A stretch of DNA of 64,000 nt from Rhodococcus sp. ABRD24 (GTDB lineage: Bacteria; Actinomycetota; Actinomycetes; Mycobacteriales; Mycobacteriaceae), in assembly GCF_004328705.1 (NCBI RefSeq), contig NZ_CP035319.1, positions 186,001-250,000 of the forward strand, given 5' to 3'. This document shows positions 49,134 through 64,000 of this stretch, piece after piece. Below the pieces are notes generated by a model that saw nothing but the letters and a program-made list of their open reading frames with translations, did no database searches and was not told where the DNA came from. Both the position numbers and the translations under genes were made by a program. Each line of letters begins with the position of its first letter. Positions within the stretch are counted from its first letter, which is position 1.

Positions 49134-50119
49134 TATGCTCCCCCGGTCAGTTCGGCCACACGCTCCTCGGCATCGGTATCACCGTCGAGGTCCGCCGCCG
49201 CAGAGTTGAGGAACCATTTGAGGCCATCCTCGATGCGGCCCGCCGCAACCAGTGCGTCCGCATAGGCGTAGAACAACCGAGCAGCAGCCGGGCCGGTACG
49301 CGACGCATCGAGATCCGCGGTCTGCAATGTCACCACTGCTTGATCGAACTGACCCAGATCCATACGGGCGCCGGCCACAACCATCCGCAGTTCGCTTGCC
49401 TCTTCCCCGTTCAGAGCACGGGCTTCGTCACTGCGACCGAGTTCGATCGCACGCTCGGGACGACCCAATCCGCGTTCACAGTCAGCCATCACCGCAAGTA
49501 GGCCGGGGCCACCGGACATTCGTCGCGCAGCTCGCAGCTCTGCCAGAGCCTCCGCCCACTCTCCCGCGTGGTACGCCGTGATGCCAGCAGTCTCGCGCAC
49601 CACCGCGATGCGACCGGCCCGCTGACGAGCGGCGCGAGCGTGAGCAAGCGCGAGACGCGGATCGTCCTCGATCAGCCGGCTCGCCATCACCAGGTGACGT
49701 GCCACCGCGTTCGCATTGTTCTTGTCCAGGCTCAGTAGATCACGCCGGACGGCGGGGTCGAGCTCGCCTGCCTCCACCTCATCCGGCAGATCCGGTTCGT
49801 CTGGACGGGCGTCGCGCCGCTGAGGACCACCAGAGTCACGGCCCCGGGGTGCTCCGAAGCTACCTTCGCCACCGCGACGGCGGGGACCCGCCGACCCGCG
49901 CCGATCATCACTTCGCCGATCATCGCCACCGCGTCGATCGTCTCGATCACGCCACTGGCCGCCACCCTGACGAGGTGACCGATCCTGTCCGGATCCGGAA
50001 CTCAGATTCCGGCCTTCGCGCGGACCCTGACGGTCCGATGAGCGTCCGTCACGGGATCCGTCGGAACGGTGCGTGCCGTCTCCGCGAAAGGACCGACGAT
50101 CACCACTGCTTTCCGACAC
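49133..50119 (-). CDS. Tetratricopeptide-like protein (Rv1691-like)
   Basis: 328 residues. The first 110 are Arg/Gly/Asp-rich, low in complexity and probably disordered (RDRDDRRGGDDRRSDDRRGS). The rest forms TPR-like helical pairs (RLALAHARAARQRAG; ETAGITAYHAGEWAEALAEL; GLGRPERAIELGRSDEARAL). I start at GTG 50119 because AAAGGA lies 6 bases upstream; the ATG at 50125 sits directly on that site. The rRNA operon terminator lies only about 20 bases before the start, so the gene needs its own promoter or read-through. Confidence 0.85.
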   Translation of the reverse strand: MSESSGDRRSFRGDGTHRSDGSRDGRSSDRQGPREGRNLSSGSGQDRSPRQGGGQWRDRDDRRGGDDRRSDDRRGSAGPRRRGGEGSFGAPRGRDSGGPQRRDARPDEPDLPDEVEAGELDPAVRRDLLSLDKNNANAVARHLVMASRLIEDDPRLALAHARAARQRAGRIAVVRETAGITAYHAGEWAEALAELRAARRMSGGPGLLAVMADCERGLGRPERAIELGRSDEARALNGEEASELRMVVAGARMDLGQFDQAVVTLQTADLDASRTGPAAARLFYAYADALVAAGRIEDGLKWFLNSAAADLDGDTDAEERVAELTGGA

Positions 50120-50140
50120 AGCCATTCCTTTCATACAAAA

Positions 50141-50178
50141 CACGAAAGGGGACCCAGTATATTGGGTCCCCTTTCGGT
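50141..50178 (-). terminator. rRNA operon terminator
   Basis: GAAAGGGGACCCA (50144-50156) pairs with TGGGTCCCCTTTC (50163-50175), a perfect 13-bp stem with a 6-nt loop, followed on the minus strand by GTGTTTTG. It begins 8 bases beyond the 5S gene. Confidence 0.9.
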
Positions 50179-50185
50179 AACGGAT

Positions 50186-50302
50186 GTTCGGCGGTGTCCT
50201 ACTCTCCCACACCCTGTCGAGTGCAGTACCATCGGCGCTGGAGGGCTTAGCTTCCGGGTTCGGAATGGGACCGGGCGTTTCCCCTCCGCTATGGCCGCCG
50301 TA
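50186..50302 (-). rRNA. 5S ribosomal RNA
   Basis: On the minus strand it starts TTACGGCGGCCATAGC and ends GGACACCGCCGAAC, pairing to close the 5S helix, with the conserved CCCGGTCCCATTCCGAACCC core. About 117 nt, last gene of the rrn operon. Confidence 0.95.
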
Positions 50303-50432
50303 ACTCTATGAAACTGTCACACATTCACCTCTCCCCGCCCGAACCATCCGTCGACCCGAAGGCTTCGGAATGTGGGGGGTGAATGATATCTGTGTGTTGT
50401 TTCAGATACCGCACAGTGGACGCGTAGCTTCT

Positions 50433-55407
<4,975 letters not shown>

Positions 55408-55586
55408 GACTCTAGATTACGCAGCCGAAGCCACCAATCAGTCATAGACATCGAGTCAAATCACTAGCAAAAAAACTCAAACTAGCTATTGCGCTGACCA
55501 TCCCAGACGGAAGAATGGAACAATCAGCAAACCCACACCCAAAAAAGATGCGGGGCACCAAAATAATTGGCACTGACATTCATCGA

Positions 55587-55610
55587 CACACTGTTGAGTT
55601 CTCAAAGAAC
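55587..55610 (-). promoter_or_regulatory. rrn leader antitermination-like element
   Basis: The minus strand reads GTTCTTTGAGAACTCAACAG: GTTCT/AGAAC can form a small hairpin. The same element is repeated in the 16S-23S spacer. It lies in the leader between the candidate promoter and 16S. Confidence 0.6.
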
Positions 55611-55665
55611 ACGCGCACACCACCACTCCGAACCCACAGGCTCATCGTTTCGGGGCAACTGTTCC

Positions 55666-55694
55666 AGCCTAACCGGTAACAGACCCGAGTGCAA
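55666..55694 (-). promoter_or_regulatory. Candidate rrn promoter
   Basis: The minus strand has TTGCAC (55689-55694) and TAGGCT (55666-55671) separated by exactly 17 bases, about 260 bases before the 16S 5' end. The TAGGCT -10 is common in actinobacterial rRNA promoters. Confidence 0.55.
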
Positions 55695-55922
55695 ACCCGA
55701 CCCTCTCCCAGCCACCCGAACACGCTCCACAACCCTACAGGAAGCTTCACATCCGGATTTTCAGGCGCTCTCCGTACAACCTCGTTTTCCCAGTCCCTCA
55801 GGTCCGGGTCGGTGTCCGTGTCACTCTGACCTGAATTAAGTTACGCGAACTCGACGGCCAATGCCAAATCGCCTGGTCAGGCGCTCATTCACTGTCCTCG
55901 GGTTGGCGAACCGCCAGGTAGA

Positions 55923-55956
55923 CCGAACGGGGCGAGGATTACCCCGCCCCGTTCGG
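55923..55956 (-). terminator. tyrS terminator hairpin
   Basis: CCGAACGGGGCG (55923-55934) and CGCCCCGTTCGG (55945-55956) form a perfect 12-bp stem with a 10-nt loop, about 30 bases past the tyrS stop. There is no clear U-run. Confidence 0.65.
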
Positions 55957-55987
55957 CTCGATCTGAATCTCTGTGGCACGTGCCACG

Positions 55988-57265
55988 TCAGCCGGCGAGA
56001 ACCTTGACGCCCGCGAAGTTCCTCTTTCCGCGGCGGATCACCAACCACTGTCCGTGCAGCAGGTCACCGGCGCCGGGCACCCAGTCCTCACCCGCCACCC
56101 GCTGGTTGTTCACCGAAGCGCCGCCCTCCTTCACGGCCCGGCGCGCTGCGCCCTTGCTCTCGCACAGCCCGGTCACCACGAGCAGATCGACGATCGTGGA
56201 CGGCTCCCCTGCGCGCACCTCGGCAACCGAAGCCTCTGTCAATGCGGCCGAGAGAGTCGACTCGTCGAGATCGGCGAGTTCGGCGCGGCCGAACAGCGCC
56301 CGGCTCGCAAGCTCGACGGCATCAGTGTTGGCCTGGCCGTGCACGAGGGTCGTCATCTCAGCCGCAAGCCGGCGCTGTGCCTCACGAGCCTGCGGACGTT
56401 CGGCCGTCGCGGACTCCAGCTCGGCGAGTTCCTCCTGGGTGAGGAATGTGAACCAGCGCAGGTACCGCATGACGTCGGCGTCGCCGGTGTTGACGAAGTA
56501 CTGGTACCAGGCATACGGACTGGTCATCTCCGGGTCGAGCCACAGACTGCCGCCTCCGGTCGACTTTCCGAACTTCTTACCGTCGGCCGAGGTCACCAAC
56601 GGAACCGTCATCGCGTGTACCGACGCACCATCGAGTTTCCGGTTCAGATCGACACCCGCGATGATGTTGCCCCACTGATCGGAGCCGCCGACCTGCAGTG
56701 CGCAGCCGTAGTTGCGGCGAAGGTGCACGAAGTCGTTGGCCTGCAGCAGCATGTAACTGAACTCGGTGTACGAGATGCCGTCGGACTCGAGCCGACGCTT
56801 GACGGTGTCACGGGCGAGCATGACGTTCACCGAGAAGTGCTTACCGATGTCGCGCAGGAAGTCGATCGCGGTCAGCTTCGAAGTCCAATTGGCATTGTTC
56901 TCGATCACCGCACCGGTCGGGGATTCGTCGAAGTCGACGAAGCGCTCTAGCTGCGAACGGATGCGCTCGGCCCAGTCCGCGACGGTGTCTGCGGTGTTCA
57001 TGACCCGCTCGCCGACGTCGCGCGGATCACCGATCATGCCGGTGGCGCCACCGGCCAGCACGATTGGGCGATGGCCCGCCCGCTGGAAGCGCTTGAGCGC
57101 GAGCAGCGGCACCAGATGCCCGGCGTGCAGGCTCGGACCGGTCGGATCGAAGCCGGCATACAACGTGACTGGACCGGCCTCGGTCTCACGACGCAGTGCG
57201 TCCAGATCGGTCGACTGGGCAATGAGCCCACGCCAGGTCAGTTCGTCAAGGATGTTCTCAGTCAC
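55988..57265 (-). CDS. tyrS: Tyrosyl-tRNA synthetase
   Basis: 425 residues from the GTG at 57265. Class I synthetase: the HIGH-type motif is [11 protein letters not shown], the KMSKS-type motif is [11 protein letters not shown], and the tyrosine pocket has [10 protein letters not shown] and [13 protein letters not shown]-terminal S4 domain ([20 protein letters not shown]) binds the tRNA. A longer frame upstream overlaps the glycosylase gene and has no homology. No T-box leader was noted. Confidence 0.97.
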   Translation of the reverse strand: MTENILDELTWRGLIAQSTDLDALRRETEAGPVTLYAGFDPTGPSLHAGHLVPLLALKRFQRAGHRPIVLAGGATGMIGDPRDVGERVMNTADTVADWAERIRSQLERFVDFDESPTGAVIENNANWTSKLTAIDFLRDIGKHFSVNVMLARDTVKRRLESDGISYTEFSYMLLQANDFVHLRRNYGCALQVGGSDQWGNIIAGVDLNRKLDGASVHAMTVPLVTSADGKKFGKSTGGGSLWLDPEMTSPYAWYQYFVNTGDADVMRYLRWFTFLTQEELAELESATAERPQAREAQRRLAAEMTTLVHGQANTDAVELASRALFGRAELADLDESTLSAALTEASVAEVRAGEPSTIVDLLVVTGLCESKGAARRAVKEGGASVNNQRVAGEDWVPGAGDLLHGQWLVIRRGKRNFAGVKVLAG

Positions 57266-57284
57266 GCACCCGATCATCCCACCG

Positions 57285-57902
57285 TCAGTTGACGGCGGGT
57301 GCGCGCGGGCTGCGGCGATAGGAGGAGACCGCAGGCGATCCGGGGATCCACAGCCGCCACGGCCGCTCGGCCGCAACCGAAATCCCGACCCTGGGGCCGC
57401 TCGCGACCTCCATCGGCGGGCCGAGAACGAGTCGGGCGCCCTCCCCCGACCCGAACAGGTCGGCGCCGTTGTCCTCGAGGGAAAGCGCCAGCGCGGAGCC
57501 GAGGTTCCCGGGTCCCCGTGCGGCGTCGATGGGGCGCCGGGCGCTGCGGCGCCGAGCCGCAACCACGACGTGACCGGCGAGAACCTCACCTGCCCGTAGC
57601 AATACCCCTCCCGCGACACCCTCCGGTCCGTAGGAAACGTTGGCGCAGTAGTGCATGCCATAGCTGTGGTAGACGTACAGGTGGCCGGCCTCCCCGAACA
57701 TGACGGCGTTCCGTGCCGAGCGTCCCCTGAACGAGTGTGACGCCGGATCCGGCCACGGCCCCGCCGGATCGCCTCCGTAGGCCTCCACCTCGACGATACG
57801 GACCGTAACCGCTCCGACCGTCAGCTTGGCACCCAGCACGGCACGGGCTGCGTCGAGCGGGTCGGTGACGTTGCGCAGTCTGTCTCGTCCCAGGATGGTC
57901 AC
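57285..57902 (-). CDS. 3-methyladenine DNA glycosylase (AAG/MPG family)
   Basis: 205 residues from the GTG at 57902; the frame stays open to an ATG at 57998, which would add 32 residues lacking homology and cross the operator. Motifs of the AAG fold: [20 protein letters not shown] (catalytic Glu in the EVEAY region), [35 protein letters not shown] and [15 protein letters not shown]. Removes alkylated purines. It lies 19 bases before tyrS and is probably cotranscribed with it, as mpg-tyrS is in mycobacteria. Confidence 0.92.
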   Translation of the reverse strand: MTILGRDRLRNVTDPLDAARAVLGAKLTVGAVTVRIVEVEAYGGDPAGPWPDPASHSFRGRSARNAVMFGEAGHLYVYHSYGMHYCANVSYGPEGVAGGVLLRAGEVLAGHVVVAARRRSARRPIDAARGPGNLGSALALSLEDNGADLFGSGEGARLVLGPPMEVASGPRVGISVAAERPWRLWIPGSPAVSSYRRSPRAPAVN

Positions 57903-57974
57903 AAGATCGATTGTCCACGTGTGCGCGTTCGAGACCCGAGGACCGTTGACCTGAACTTCCTCACGAGCGAATAG

Positions 57975-58006
57975 TTCATCAGACGATGAGTTCATCATTC
58001 GATGAA
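57975..58006. promoter_or_regulatory. Double palindromic operator before the ABC exporter
   Basis: Two 16-bp palindromes abut exactly: TTCATCAGACGATGAG at 57975-57990 and TTCATCATTCGATGAA at 57991-58006. Both are TTCATC-N4-GATGA. They end 11 bases before the exporter start, where a bound repressor would block both divergent transcripts. In mycobacteria a TetR gene (Rv1685c) follows the exporter; here it is absent. Confidence 0.75.
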
Positions 58007-58017
58007 TCGAGGCCGAC

Positions 58018-58767
58018 ATGCCCGGCTCCCCTCCCTCAGCCGACTCCCCCGCGGTCGAGATCTGCAATCTCGACGTCCGGCGAGGCGGCGTACCCGCACT
58101 GTGCGACCTGACCCTCACGATCGAGCGCGGAACGATCACCGGACTGCTCGGACCGTCGGGCTGCGGGAAGACGACACTGATGCGGTGCATAGTCGGCACC
58201 CAGATCGTCGAGTCCGGCACCGTCACCGTCCTCGGACGCTCCGCCGGCACGGCATTCCTGCGTAGCCGGGTCGGCTACGTCACCCAGGCGCCGAGTGTCT
58301 ACCTGGACCTCACGATCAAGGAGAATGTGCGGTACTTCGCGTCGCTGTACGGAAGCGGAAGCGATGCGGTTCTCGAGACGATCGAGGCCGTCGGGCTCAC
58401 CACCCATATCCACCACCGGGCCGGCGACCTCTCCGGCGGTCAGCTAGCCCGGGTGTCGCTGGCATGCGCGCTGGTCGCACGCCCCGAATTGCTGGTGCTC
58501 GACGAACCGACCGTCGGCCTCGATCCCGTTCTGCGCGACGAACTGTGGGGACACTTCCAGGCCCTGGCAGACCAGGGCACGACACTGCTGGTGTCGAGTC
58601 ACGTGATGGACGAAGCCGACCGCTGCGAGAATCTGCTCCTCATGCGCAACGGACGCCTACTCGCACAGGTTCCGCCCGACGAACTACGCCGTCGTACCGG
58701 TAAATCGAACCTCGAGCAGGCCTTCCTGGCCCTCATCCGTGAACAACAGGTGGGTGCTTCGCAATGA
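58018..58767 (+). CDS. ABC transporter ATP-binding protein
   Basis: 249 residues. Walker A is GPSGCGKTTLMR, the Q loop lies in VGYVTQAPSVYLDLTIKENV, the signature is DLSGGQLARVSLA, Walker B is LLVLDEPTVGLDP and the H loop is VSSHVMDEADR. This is the DrrA-like type that pairs with an ABC-2 permease. Matches Rv1687c by position. It overlaps the permease gene by 4 nt. Controlled by the double palindrome just upstream. Confidence 0.95.
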   Translation: MPGSPPSADSPAVEICNLDVRRGGVPALCDLTLTIERGTITGLLGPSGCGKTTLMRCIVGTQIVESGTVTVLGRSAGTAFLRSRVGYVTQAPSVYLDLTIKENVRYFASLYGSGSDAVLETIEAVGLTTHIHHRAGDLSGGQLARVSLACALVARPELLVLDEPTVGLDPVLRDELWGHFQALADQGTTLLVSSHVMDEADRCENLLLMRNGRLLAQVPPDELRRRTGKSNLEQAFLALIREQQVGASQ

Positions 58768-59525
58768 TCATCACCCCCCGCATCTACGGGTCGAGCACTG
58801 TGCGGATCCTGCGCCAGCTTCGGGTCGACCGTCGCACCGTCGCGATGATTCTGCTGGTACCGGCGCTCCTGATGGTGCTGCTTTACTTCCTCTACCAGAA
58901 TGTGCCCACCCCGCCCGGACAGATTCCACTATTCGATCGCGTCGCGATCACGATGCTGGGGATCATCCCGTTCGTGGTCATGTTCCTGGTGACCTCGATC
59001 GCGATGCAGCGCGAGCGCAGTTCCGGGACCCTCGAGCGCCTGCTCACCACTCCCCTGTCGAAACTCGACCTCCTCGCGGGTTACGGCACCGCGTTCTCGA
59101 TCGCCGCGGCCGCGCAGGCGGGACTGGCCTGCGCAGTCGCCTTCGGATTCCTGAACCTGACCACCGAGGGCAATGTCGCTTGGGTGCTGCTGATTGCCAT
59201 CGTCAACGCAGTACTGGGCGTAGCGCTGGGTCTGCTGTGCAGCGCGTTCGCCCGTACCGAGTTCCAAGCGGTGCAGTTCATGCCGGTCATCGTCATCCCA
59301 CAGTTGCTGCTGTGCGGGCTGTTGGTCCCCCGCGGGCAATTACCGCAGTGGCTGGAGTGGATCAGCAATGCCCTGCCGCTCAGTTACGCGGTGGAGGCCC
59401 TGCAGCAGGTCGCAACCCATCCCGGAACTACCGCACTCATGGGGCGGGACATCGCTGTCGTCACGCTGTTCGTGGTGGTCGCATTGGGGCTCGGCGCCGC
59501 AACCCTGCGCCGCCGGACACCGTGA
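58764..59525 (+). CDS. ABC-2 type transporter permease
   Basis: 253 residues with six predicted membrane helices, including VAMILLVPALLMVLLYFLYQ, ITMLGIIPFVVMFLVTSIAM and MPVIVIPQLLLCGLLVPRGQ. The ERSSGTLERLLTTPLSKLDL segment after the second helix is the signature of ABC-2 permeases. Together with the ATPase it should export a hydrophobic compound or lipid. In mycobacteria the equivalent is Rv1686c. Substrate unknown. Confidence 0.93.
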   Translation: MIITPRIYGSSTVRILRQLRVDRRTVAMILLVPALLMVLLYFLYQNVPTPPGQIPLFDRVAITMLGIIPFVVMFLVTSIAMQRERSSGTLERLLTTPLSKLDLLAGYGTAFSIAAAAQAGLACAVAFGFLNLTTEGNVAWVLLIAIVNAVLGVALGLLCSAFARTEFQAVQFMPVIVIPQLLLCGLLVPRGQLPQWLEWISNALPLSYAVEALQQVATHPGTTALMGRDIAVVTLFVVVALGLGAATLRRRTP

Positions 59526-59538
59526 CCGGCGAGCCTGA

Positions 59539-59754
59539 TCAGCCGCCCGAACCCACCCCACGCGCGGCGTAATCCTCGTGCGTGGCATCGTCGACATCGA
59601 CGGCCTCGTCGATCAGCAACACAGGGATGCCCTTCTCGATCGGATACGCCCGACGCAGACGTGGGTTGTAGAGCACTTCGTCGCCAACCAGCAACAGCGG
59701 ACCCTTGTCCTGCGGGCACGCCAGAATGCTGAGCAGGGTCGGATCAATAACCAC
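59539..59754 (-). CDS. Trm112-like protein
   Basis: 71 residues. The Trm112/YcaR family pattern is clear: DPTLLSILACPQDKGPLLLV, then DEVLYNPRLRRAYPIEKGIP. The protein binds and activates methyltransferases in other organisms, though here only one cysteine of the usual zinc-binding set is present (ACPQ). It corresponds to the short Rv1684. It lies 65 bases downstream of the fusion gene on the same strand. Confidence 0.92.
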   Translation of the reverse strand: MVIDPTLLSILACPQDKGPLLLVGDEVLYNPRLRRAYPIEKGIPVLLIDEAVDVDDATHEDYAARGVGSGG

Positions 59755-59819
59755 GTGAAGTCCTCTCGGGCCGTCCTGGATCTCGGCAGGTCCAGGCTAC
59801 AAGTCGGGGTGCTGGCCGA

Positions 59820-62800
59820 CTACGCGGGCACCCCACCCGGCTTTGCCGGCCTGTCACCCGAGTTCGCCGGCATCTGAGCGAATCGGGCGGCTACCGCCTT
59901 CGTCAAGCGCCTGTACCGTCCGGCCTCCGAATCGAAGTACCACGAACGCACGCTCGGCTTCGGCAGCCCTGCGGCCTGCAACTCGGCAGCACTGGGGCGA
60001 TAGGTGGCACCGATCGGAATCTGATCGACGACGTGCACCAGGTCCGGACGCTGATCCTCGGGAAGCTGTCCGAGCGCGGCGCCGACCTCGGCAACGCTGG
60101 GCACCCGACCGTCGTGGACTGTGAAAGCCGCAACCGCGACATCGTGTGCTCCAGCGGCCACCGAGTAGGCGACCGCGAGGTCGACCTGCGGCATCTGGTC
60201 GAGGACATCGACAATCGGCTGCGTGAACACCGGGCCACGAGCGGCGGCGACAACCGTGCGCTTGTGATCGACCAGCCAGTAGTCACCGTCTGCGTCACGC
60301 CGGAAAAGGTTCTCGGTCGGCACCCATGAGTCACCGGCCGCGAACACTCCGCGCATCACCCCGGTGGCGGCCTCCGAACGGGCGCCGGGACGGCCGAGGA
60401 GAAGCCCGACCTCGTCGTCCTCACACACCCGGACGAATCCGCGCTCATCCTCGAGCAGCCGGCCCGCGATGGGGTCGTAGGCGCCCAGCCGCACCTCCGC
60501 GCTGCCGGGCAGCGGGCGCCCCTTCGAGCCGACCTTCGCACCCGAGACATTGACGAGGACGACGTCGCCCTCGGTCGAGGCGTAGAACTCGAGTACCTGC
60601 GCGGGCGCGAAACGCTCGGTGGTCTGCCTCCAGATGCCGGGCGGCATGCCCGAACCGATGAACAGCCGAACCGGATGACCCTCGTCCAGAGGAAGCGACT
60701 TGGCCCCGAGGATCTCGCGGAGCATCGTCCACGTGTAACTGACGACCGTCACGCCGTACCGCCGGATCTCCTCGGCAAAGCGGTCGGGATCGAGACCACG
60801 GGATAGCGCGATGCGCGAACCGCCGGCGATCGCACCACCGAGCGTGGCCATCAGGCCGGACGAATGGTGCAGCGGTGCAAGACAATACACCGTGTCGCCA
60901 CGACTGAGAGAAGCCGCCGATGCGGTACCGAACGCGGACAGCGCCCACCGATAGTTGGTGATGTATTTGGCCTCGAGGCCACCGCGCGAACCACTGAAGA
61001 TGACGAACGCAAGTTCGCCGGCCAGCCCCGGGTCACGCCGGTACCAGCCGGGAAGGGTCACCGCTGCCGGATCCACCTGCTCGAGATCTACGACATCCGG
61101 CCCGAGTTCGACCGCGAGACCACGGAATTCGCCGCCGCCGAGCACGAGGACCTTCTTGCCGGTCGCGACTGCATCCTCGAGATTGTCGGGGTCGACCAGG
61201 ATACGGTCGACGCCCCCGAGCTGAGCCGCCGCCGCCAGATCTCCGCCCGGTGGCAGTAGTACCGCGACCGCACCGAGACGCGAGAGCGCCGCGATCGCGA
61301 CCAGCGCGCTGGGTCGAGTCTCCATGAGGACACCGACGTGATTTGCCGGCCTGATGCCGACGTGGATCAGGCCGCGGACGACGTTGTCGATGCGCGTGTT
61401 GACGGCGGCGTTGGTGTGAACCCGATCGTCGAAGAGGAAGCACTCCCCCTTGGGCACCTTGCGGCCCTGCTCGGCCAGCAGGAGCCCCAGCGAGATCCGA
61501 GAGTGTGGTTGCAGCTGACCGAGCCGGGCAAGCCGAGGTAGCGCCCGGGCCGCCTCGATGGAGATCTCGCGGGTCCCTCGCACCGTGTCGGTGGCCAGGT
61601 CCGCGATCCCCTTGCCCACTCCGACACCGACTTCCGCGATGGACGCGACTGTGTGAGTGATCCGGTTGGTCATGCTCACACCGGTCTCGTTGTCGGACGG
61701 CTCTTCCTGGATCATCACCTCGACCGCCTCGGGCCGCGGCCCCGTGCCCTCTCGCCACATCACCCATTCACCCGTGGTGGGCCACGTCCGAACCGCCGCT
61801 GCCGAACCGACAACGAGTCCGAAATGCCCGGCGCGTAAAGTCGACTCGAACACCTCGGCGCGCGGGGCCGCCCGCTTGATGCCACGCACCGCGAGCGGCT
61901 GGCCGATATCGTCGACCTCGCCGACGAAGGCGAGGATCGGGCAGGACAGCTCGGCGAGGCTCACCGCAACGTCCTTGATGACGAAACCACCGGTCATCAT
62001 ACGGTTGTGAACGATGAACTGCTTGAGTAGTTCCGCGACCGCCGGACCTGACCATGCCACCCAGCCGTCCTGCGTCAGGAAGCGGCGCTGCTGCTCGCGC
62101 GGCAGCAGAGCCTCACGGTCGTGCAACTGCAGAAGGAACTCGAGCCGGGACTTCGCAGTCTTCACCGGATCGAGCAACTGGAACCCGGTGCGTGCCATCC
62201 ACCCCGCGATGGAAAGGCGACTGAAGACGTGGTCGGCGAGCAGGTCAGCGGCCCTGGTCGCAAGTACCTCCGGAATGCCGAACGGCAGCGCTGCGAGGGT
62301 ATCGACGGGGGCGCCGAAGGTCACCAGACTCGCGATGTTTCGGCAACGCCGGTACGCGGCGGCCTGATAGCAGAACATGCCGCCCTGAGAGTAGCCGGAC
62401 AGGTGGACGTCCCGTCCGGTCAGCTCGTGGACTCGGTCGACGATCTCGCTGATCGCGACGATGTGGTCAGCGAGGGTGCGATCCCAGCCGCCCTCCTCGG
62501 AGTCCGGAGACCCGAAGTCGACGACCCACGGGTCGATACCCATCTCGTGCAGGATTCCGACCGCGCCCTGATCCCGAGTGACGTCGTACACGTCCGCTGA
62601 CATCATCATCGGCGGAACCAGCACGATCGGCGGCCCGGTCAGCTCCGGGTCGGTATCCGGAAAGTAGCGCCGCAACCGGTACATCGGTGCGCGCTCGACG
62701 ACCTGGAACGGGGACGGAGTCGCCCCCGTCTCCAGACCGCCGAGCCGCACCACCTCGAGACCGTTCTGCGCCGTGGCCACCGCCCGACGAAGCGACCCGA

Positions 62801-62825
62801 CCACGTATTCGGAGCTCAGACCCAC
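59820..62825 (-). CDS. Alpha/beta hydrolase (PhaC-like) fused to an AMP-binding acyl-CoA synthetase domain
   Basis: 1,001 residues from the GTG at 62825 (GGGAG 7 bases upstream); a TTG at 62843 is possible. The first 350 residues are PHA-synthase-like, with PPIVLVPPMMMSADVYDV and the nucleophile in HLSGYSQGGMFCY (Ser about 146, where PhaC has Cys). A linker leads to an adenylate-forming domain (about 430-1001) with YASTEGD and AAGDSW, but the A3 loop is FSGSRGGLEAKY instead of SGTTGxPKG, and the A10 lysine is not at its place in IPIGATYRPS. Matches Rv1683, proposed to act in triacylglycerol or wax lipid storage. The substrate is unproven. Confidence 0.9.
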   Translation of the reverse strand: MGLSSEYVVGSLRRAVATAQNGLEVVRLGGLETGATPSPFQVVERAPMYRLRRYFPDTDPELTGPPIVLVPPMMMSADVYDVTRDQGAVGILHEMGIDPWVVDFGSPDSEEGGWDRTLADHIVAISEIVDRVHELTGRDVHLSGYSQGGMFCYQAAAYRRCRNIASLVTFGAPVDTLAALPFGIPEVLATRAADLLADHVFSRLSIAGWMARTGFQLLDPVKTAKSRLEFLLQLHDREALLPREQQRRFLTQDGWVAWSGPAVAELLKQFIVHNRMMTGGFVIKDVAVSLAELSCPILAFVGEVDDIGQPLAVRGIKRAAPRAEVFESTLRAGHFGLVVGSAAAVRTWPTTGEWVMWREGTGPRPEAVEVMIQEEPSDNETGVSMTNRITHTVASIAEVGVGVGKGIADLATDTVRGTREISIEAARALPRLARLGQLQPHSRISLGLLLAEQGRKVPKGECFLFDDRVHTNAAVNTRIDNVVRGLIHVGIRPANHVGVLMETRPSALVAIAALSRLGAVAVLLPPGGDLAAAAQLGGVDRILVDPDNLEDAVATGKKVLVLGGGEFRGLAVELGPDVVDLEQVDPAAVTLPGWYRRDPGLAGELAFVIFSGSRGGLEAKYITNYRWALSAFGTASAASLSRGDTVYCLAPLHHSSGLMATLGGAIAGGSRIALSRGLDPDRFAEEIRRYGVTVVSYTWTMLREILGAKSLPLDEGHPVRLFIGSGMPPGIWRQTTERFAPAQVLEFYASTEGDVVLVNVSGAKVGSKGRPLPGSAEVRLGAYDPIAGRLLEDERGFVRVCEDDEVGLLLGRPGARSEAATGVMRGVFAAGDSWVPTENLFRRDADGDYWLVDHKRTVVAAARGPVFTQPIVDVLDQMPQVDLAVAYSVAAGAHDVAVAAFTVHDGRVPSVAEVGAALGQLPEDQRPDLVHVVDQIPIGATYRPSAAELQAAGLPKPSVRSWYFDSEAGRYRRLTKAVAARFAQMPANSGDRPAKPGGVPA

Positions 62826-62957
62826 TAGCGCACTCCCCAGCAACCCATCGTGACTTGCATCACATTCCGTTCGATGGGGCTCACACTACTTACTGTCCGT
62901 GACGGACGTGTCACCGAGGCACCAACTGCCCGAGACGGACGTGCCACCGGGGCGGCC

Positions 62958-64000
<1,043 letters not shown>

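Overview
The window is high-GC actinobacterial DNA, most likely Rhodococcus or a close mycolic-acid relative (Nocardiaceae). Evidence seen in the sequence: genes for GarA, MctB, SteA, TlyA, an MmpS-like protein and a PhaC-like hydrolase/acyl-CoA-synthetase fusion; a 16S-23S-5S operon without spacer tRNAs; and gene order matching two Mycobacterium tuberculosis blocks. Assignment to genus is inference.

Layout. (1) 1-11.9 kb is accessory. It holds a partial SRPBCC protein, a broken DUF2971 gene, a MetA-type homoserine acyltransferase, remnants of two serine recombinases and one tyrosine recombinase, a stress module (tandem UspA protein, CBS-BON protein, TerC and an overlapping winged-helix regulator), and a divergent TetR / aldo-keto reductase pair with two matching operators. 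(2) 12.4-21.6 kb on the minus strand is the conserved glycine-cleavage/GarA block: gcvP behind a tandem glycine riboswitch, two MerR genes, a DUF151 bifunctional nuclease, garA, gcvH, DUF881-Sbp-DUF881 and pgsA. (3) 21.6-32.3 kb is variable: an SMP-30-like protein, a NUDIX hydrolase, a large secreted protein, a divergent pair of small paralogous secreted proteins, a DUF732 lipoprotein, a two-component system, a serine-hydrolase lipoprotein, a decayed IS3-type element and a damaged MmpS-like gene. (4) 32.5-50.1 kb on the minus strand is a dense housekeeping block: tRNA-Pro, der, cmk, rluB, scpB, scpA, parA, xerD, an ADP-ribose NUDIX, pyrG, mctB, steA, recN, nadK, tlyA and three smaller genes, many with 4-nt start/stop overlaps. 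(5) 50.2-55.7 kb is a complete rRNA operon on the minus strand. (6) 55.9-64 kb carries tyrS, a 3-methyladenine DNA glycosylase, a divergent ABC-2 exporter with a double operator, a Trm112-like protein, the hydrolase/adenylation fusion and the 3' part of argH.

How it fits together. The minus-strand blocks combine one-carbon metabolism (glycine cleavage), chromosome segregation and division (ParA, ScpAB, XerD, SteA, Sbp), ribosome maturation (Der, RluB, TlyA), nucleotide supply (Cmk, PyrG, NadK) and repair (RecN, glycosylase). The accessory segments add stress and envelope functions and carry the marks of past mobile-element activity. I saw no CRISPR array, intact prophage or obvious secondary-metabolite cluster. 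The less described items are the divergent secreted-protein paralogs, the two-copy palindrome in front of the exporter whose expected adjacent regulator is absent, and the MmpS-like gene with no standard start codon.
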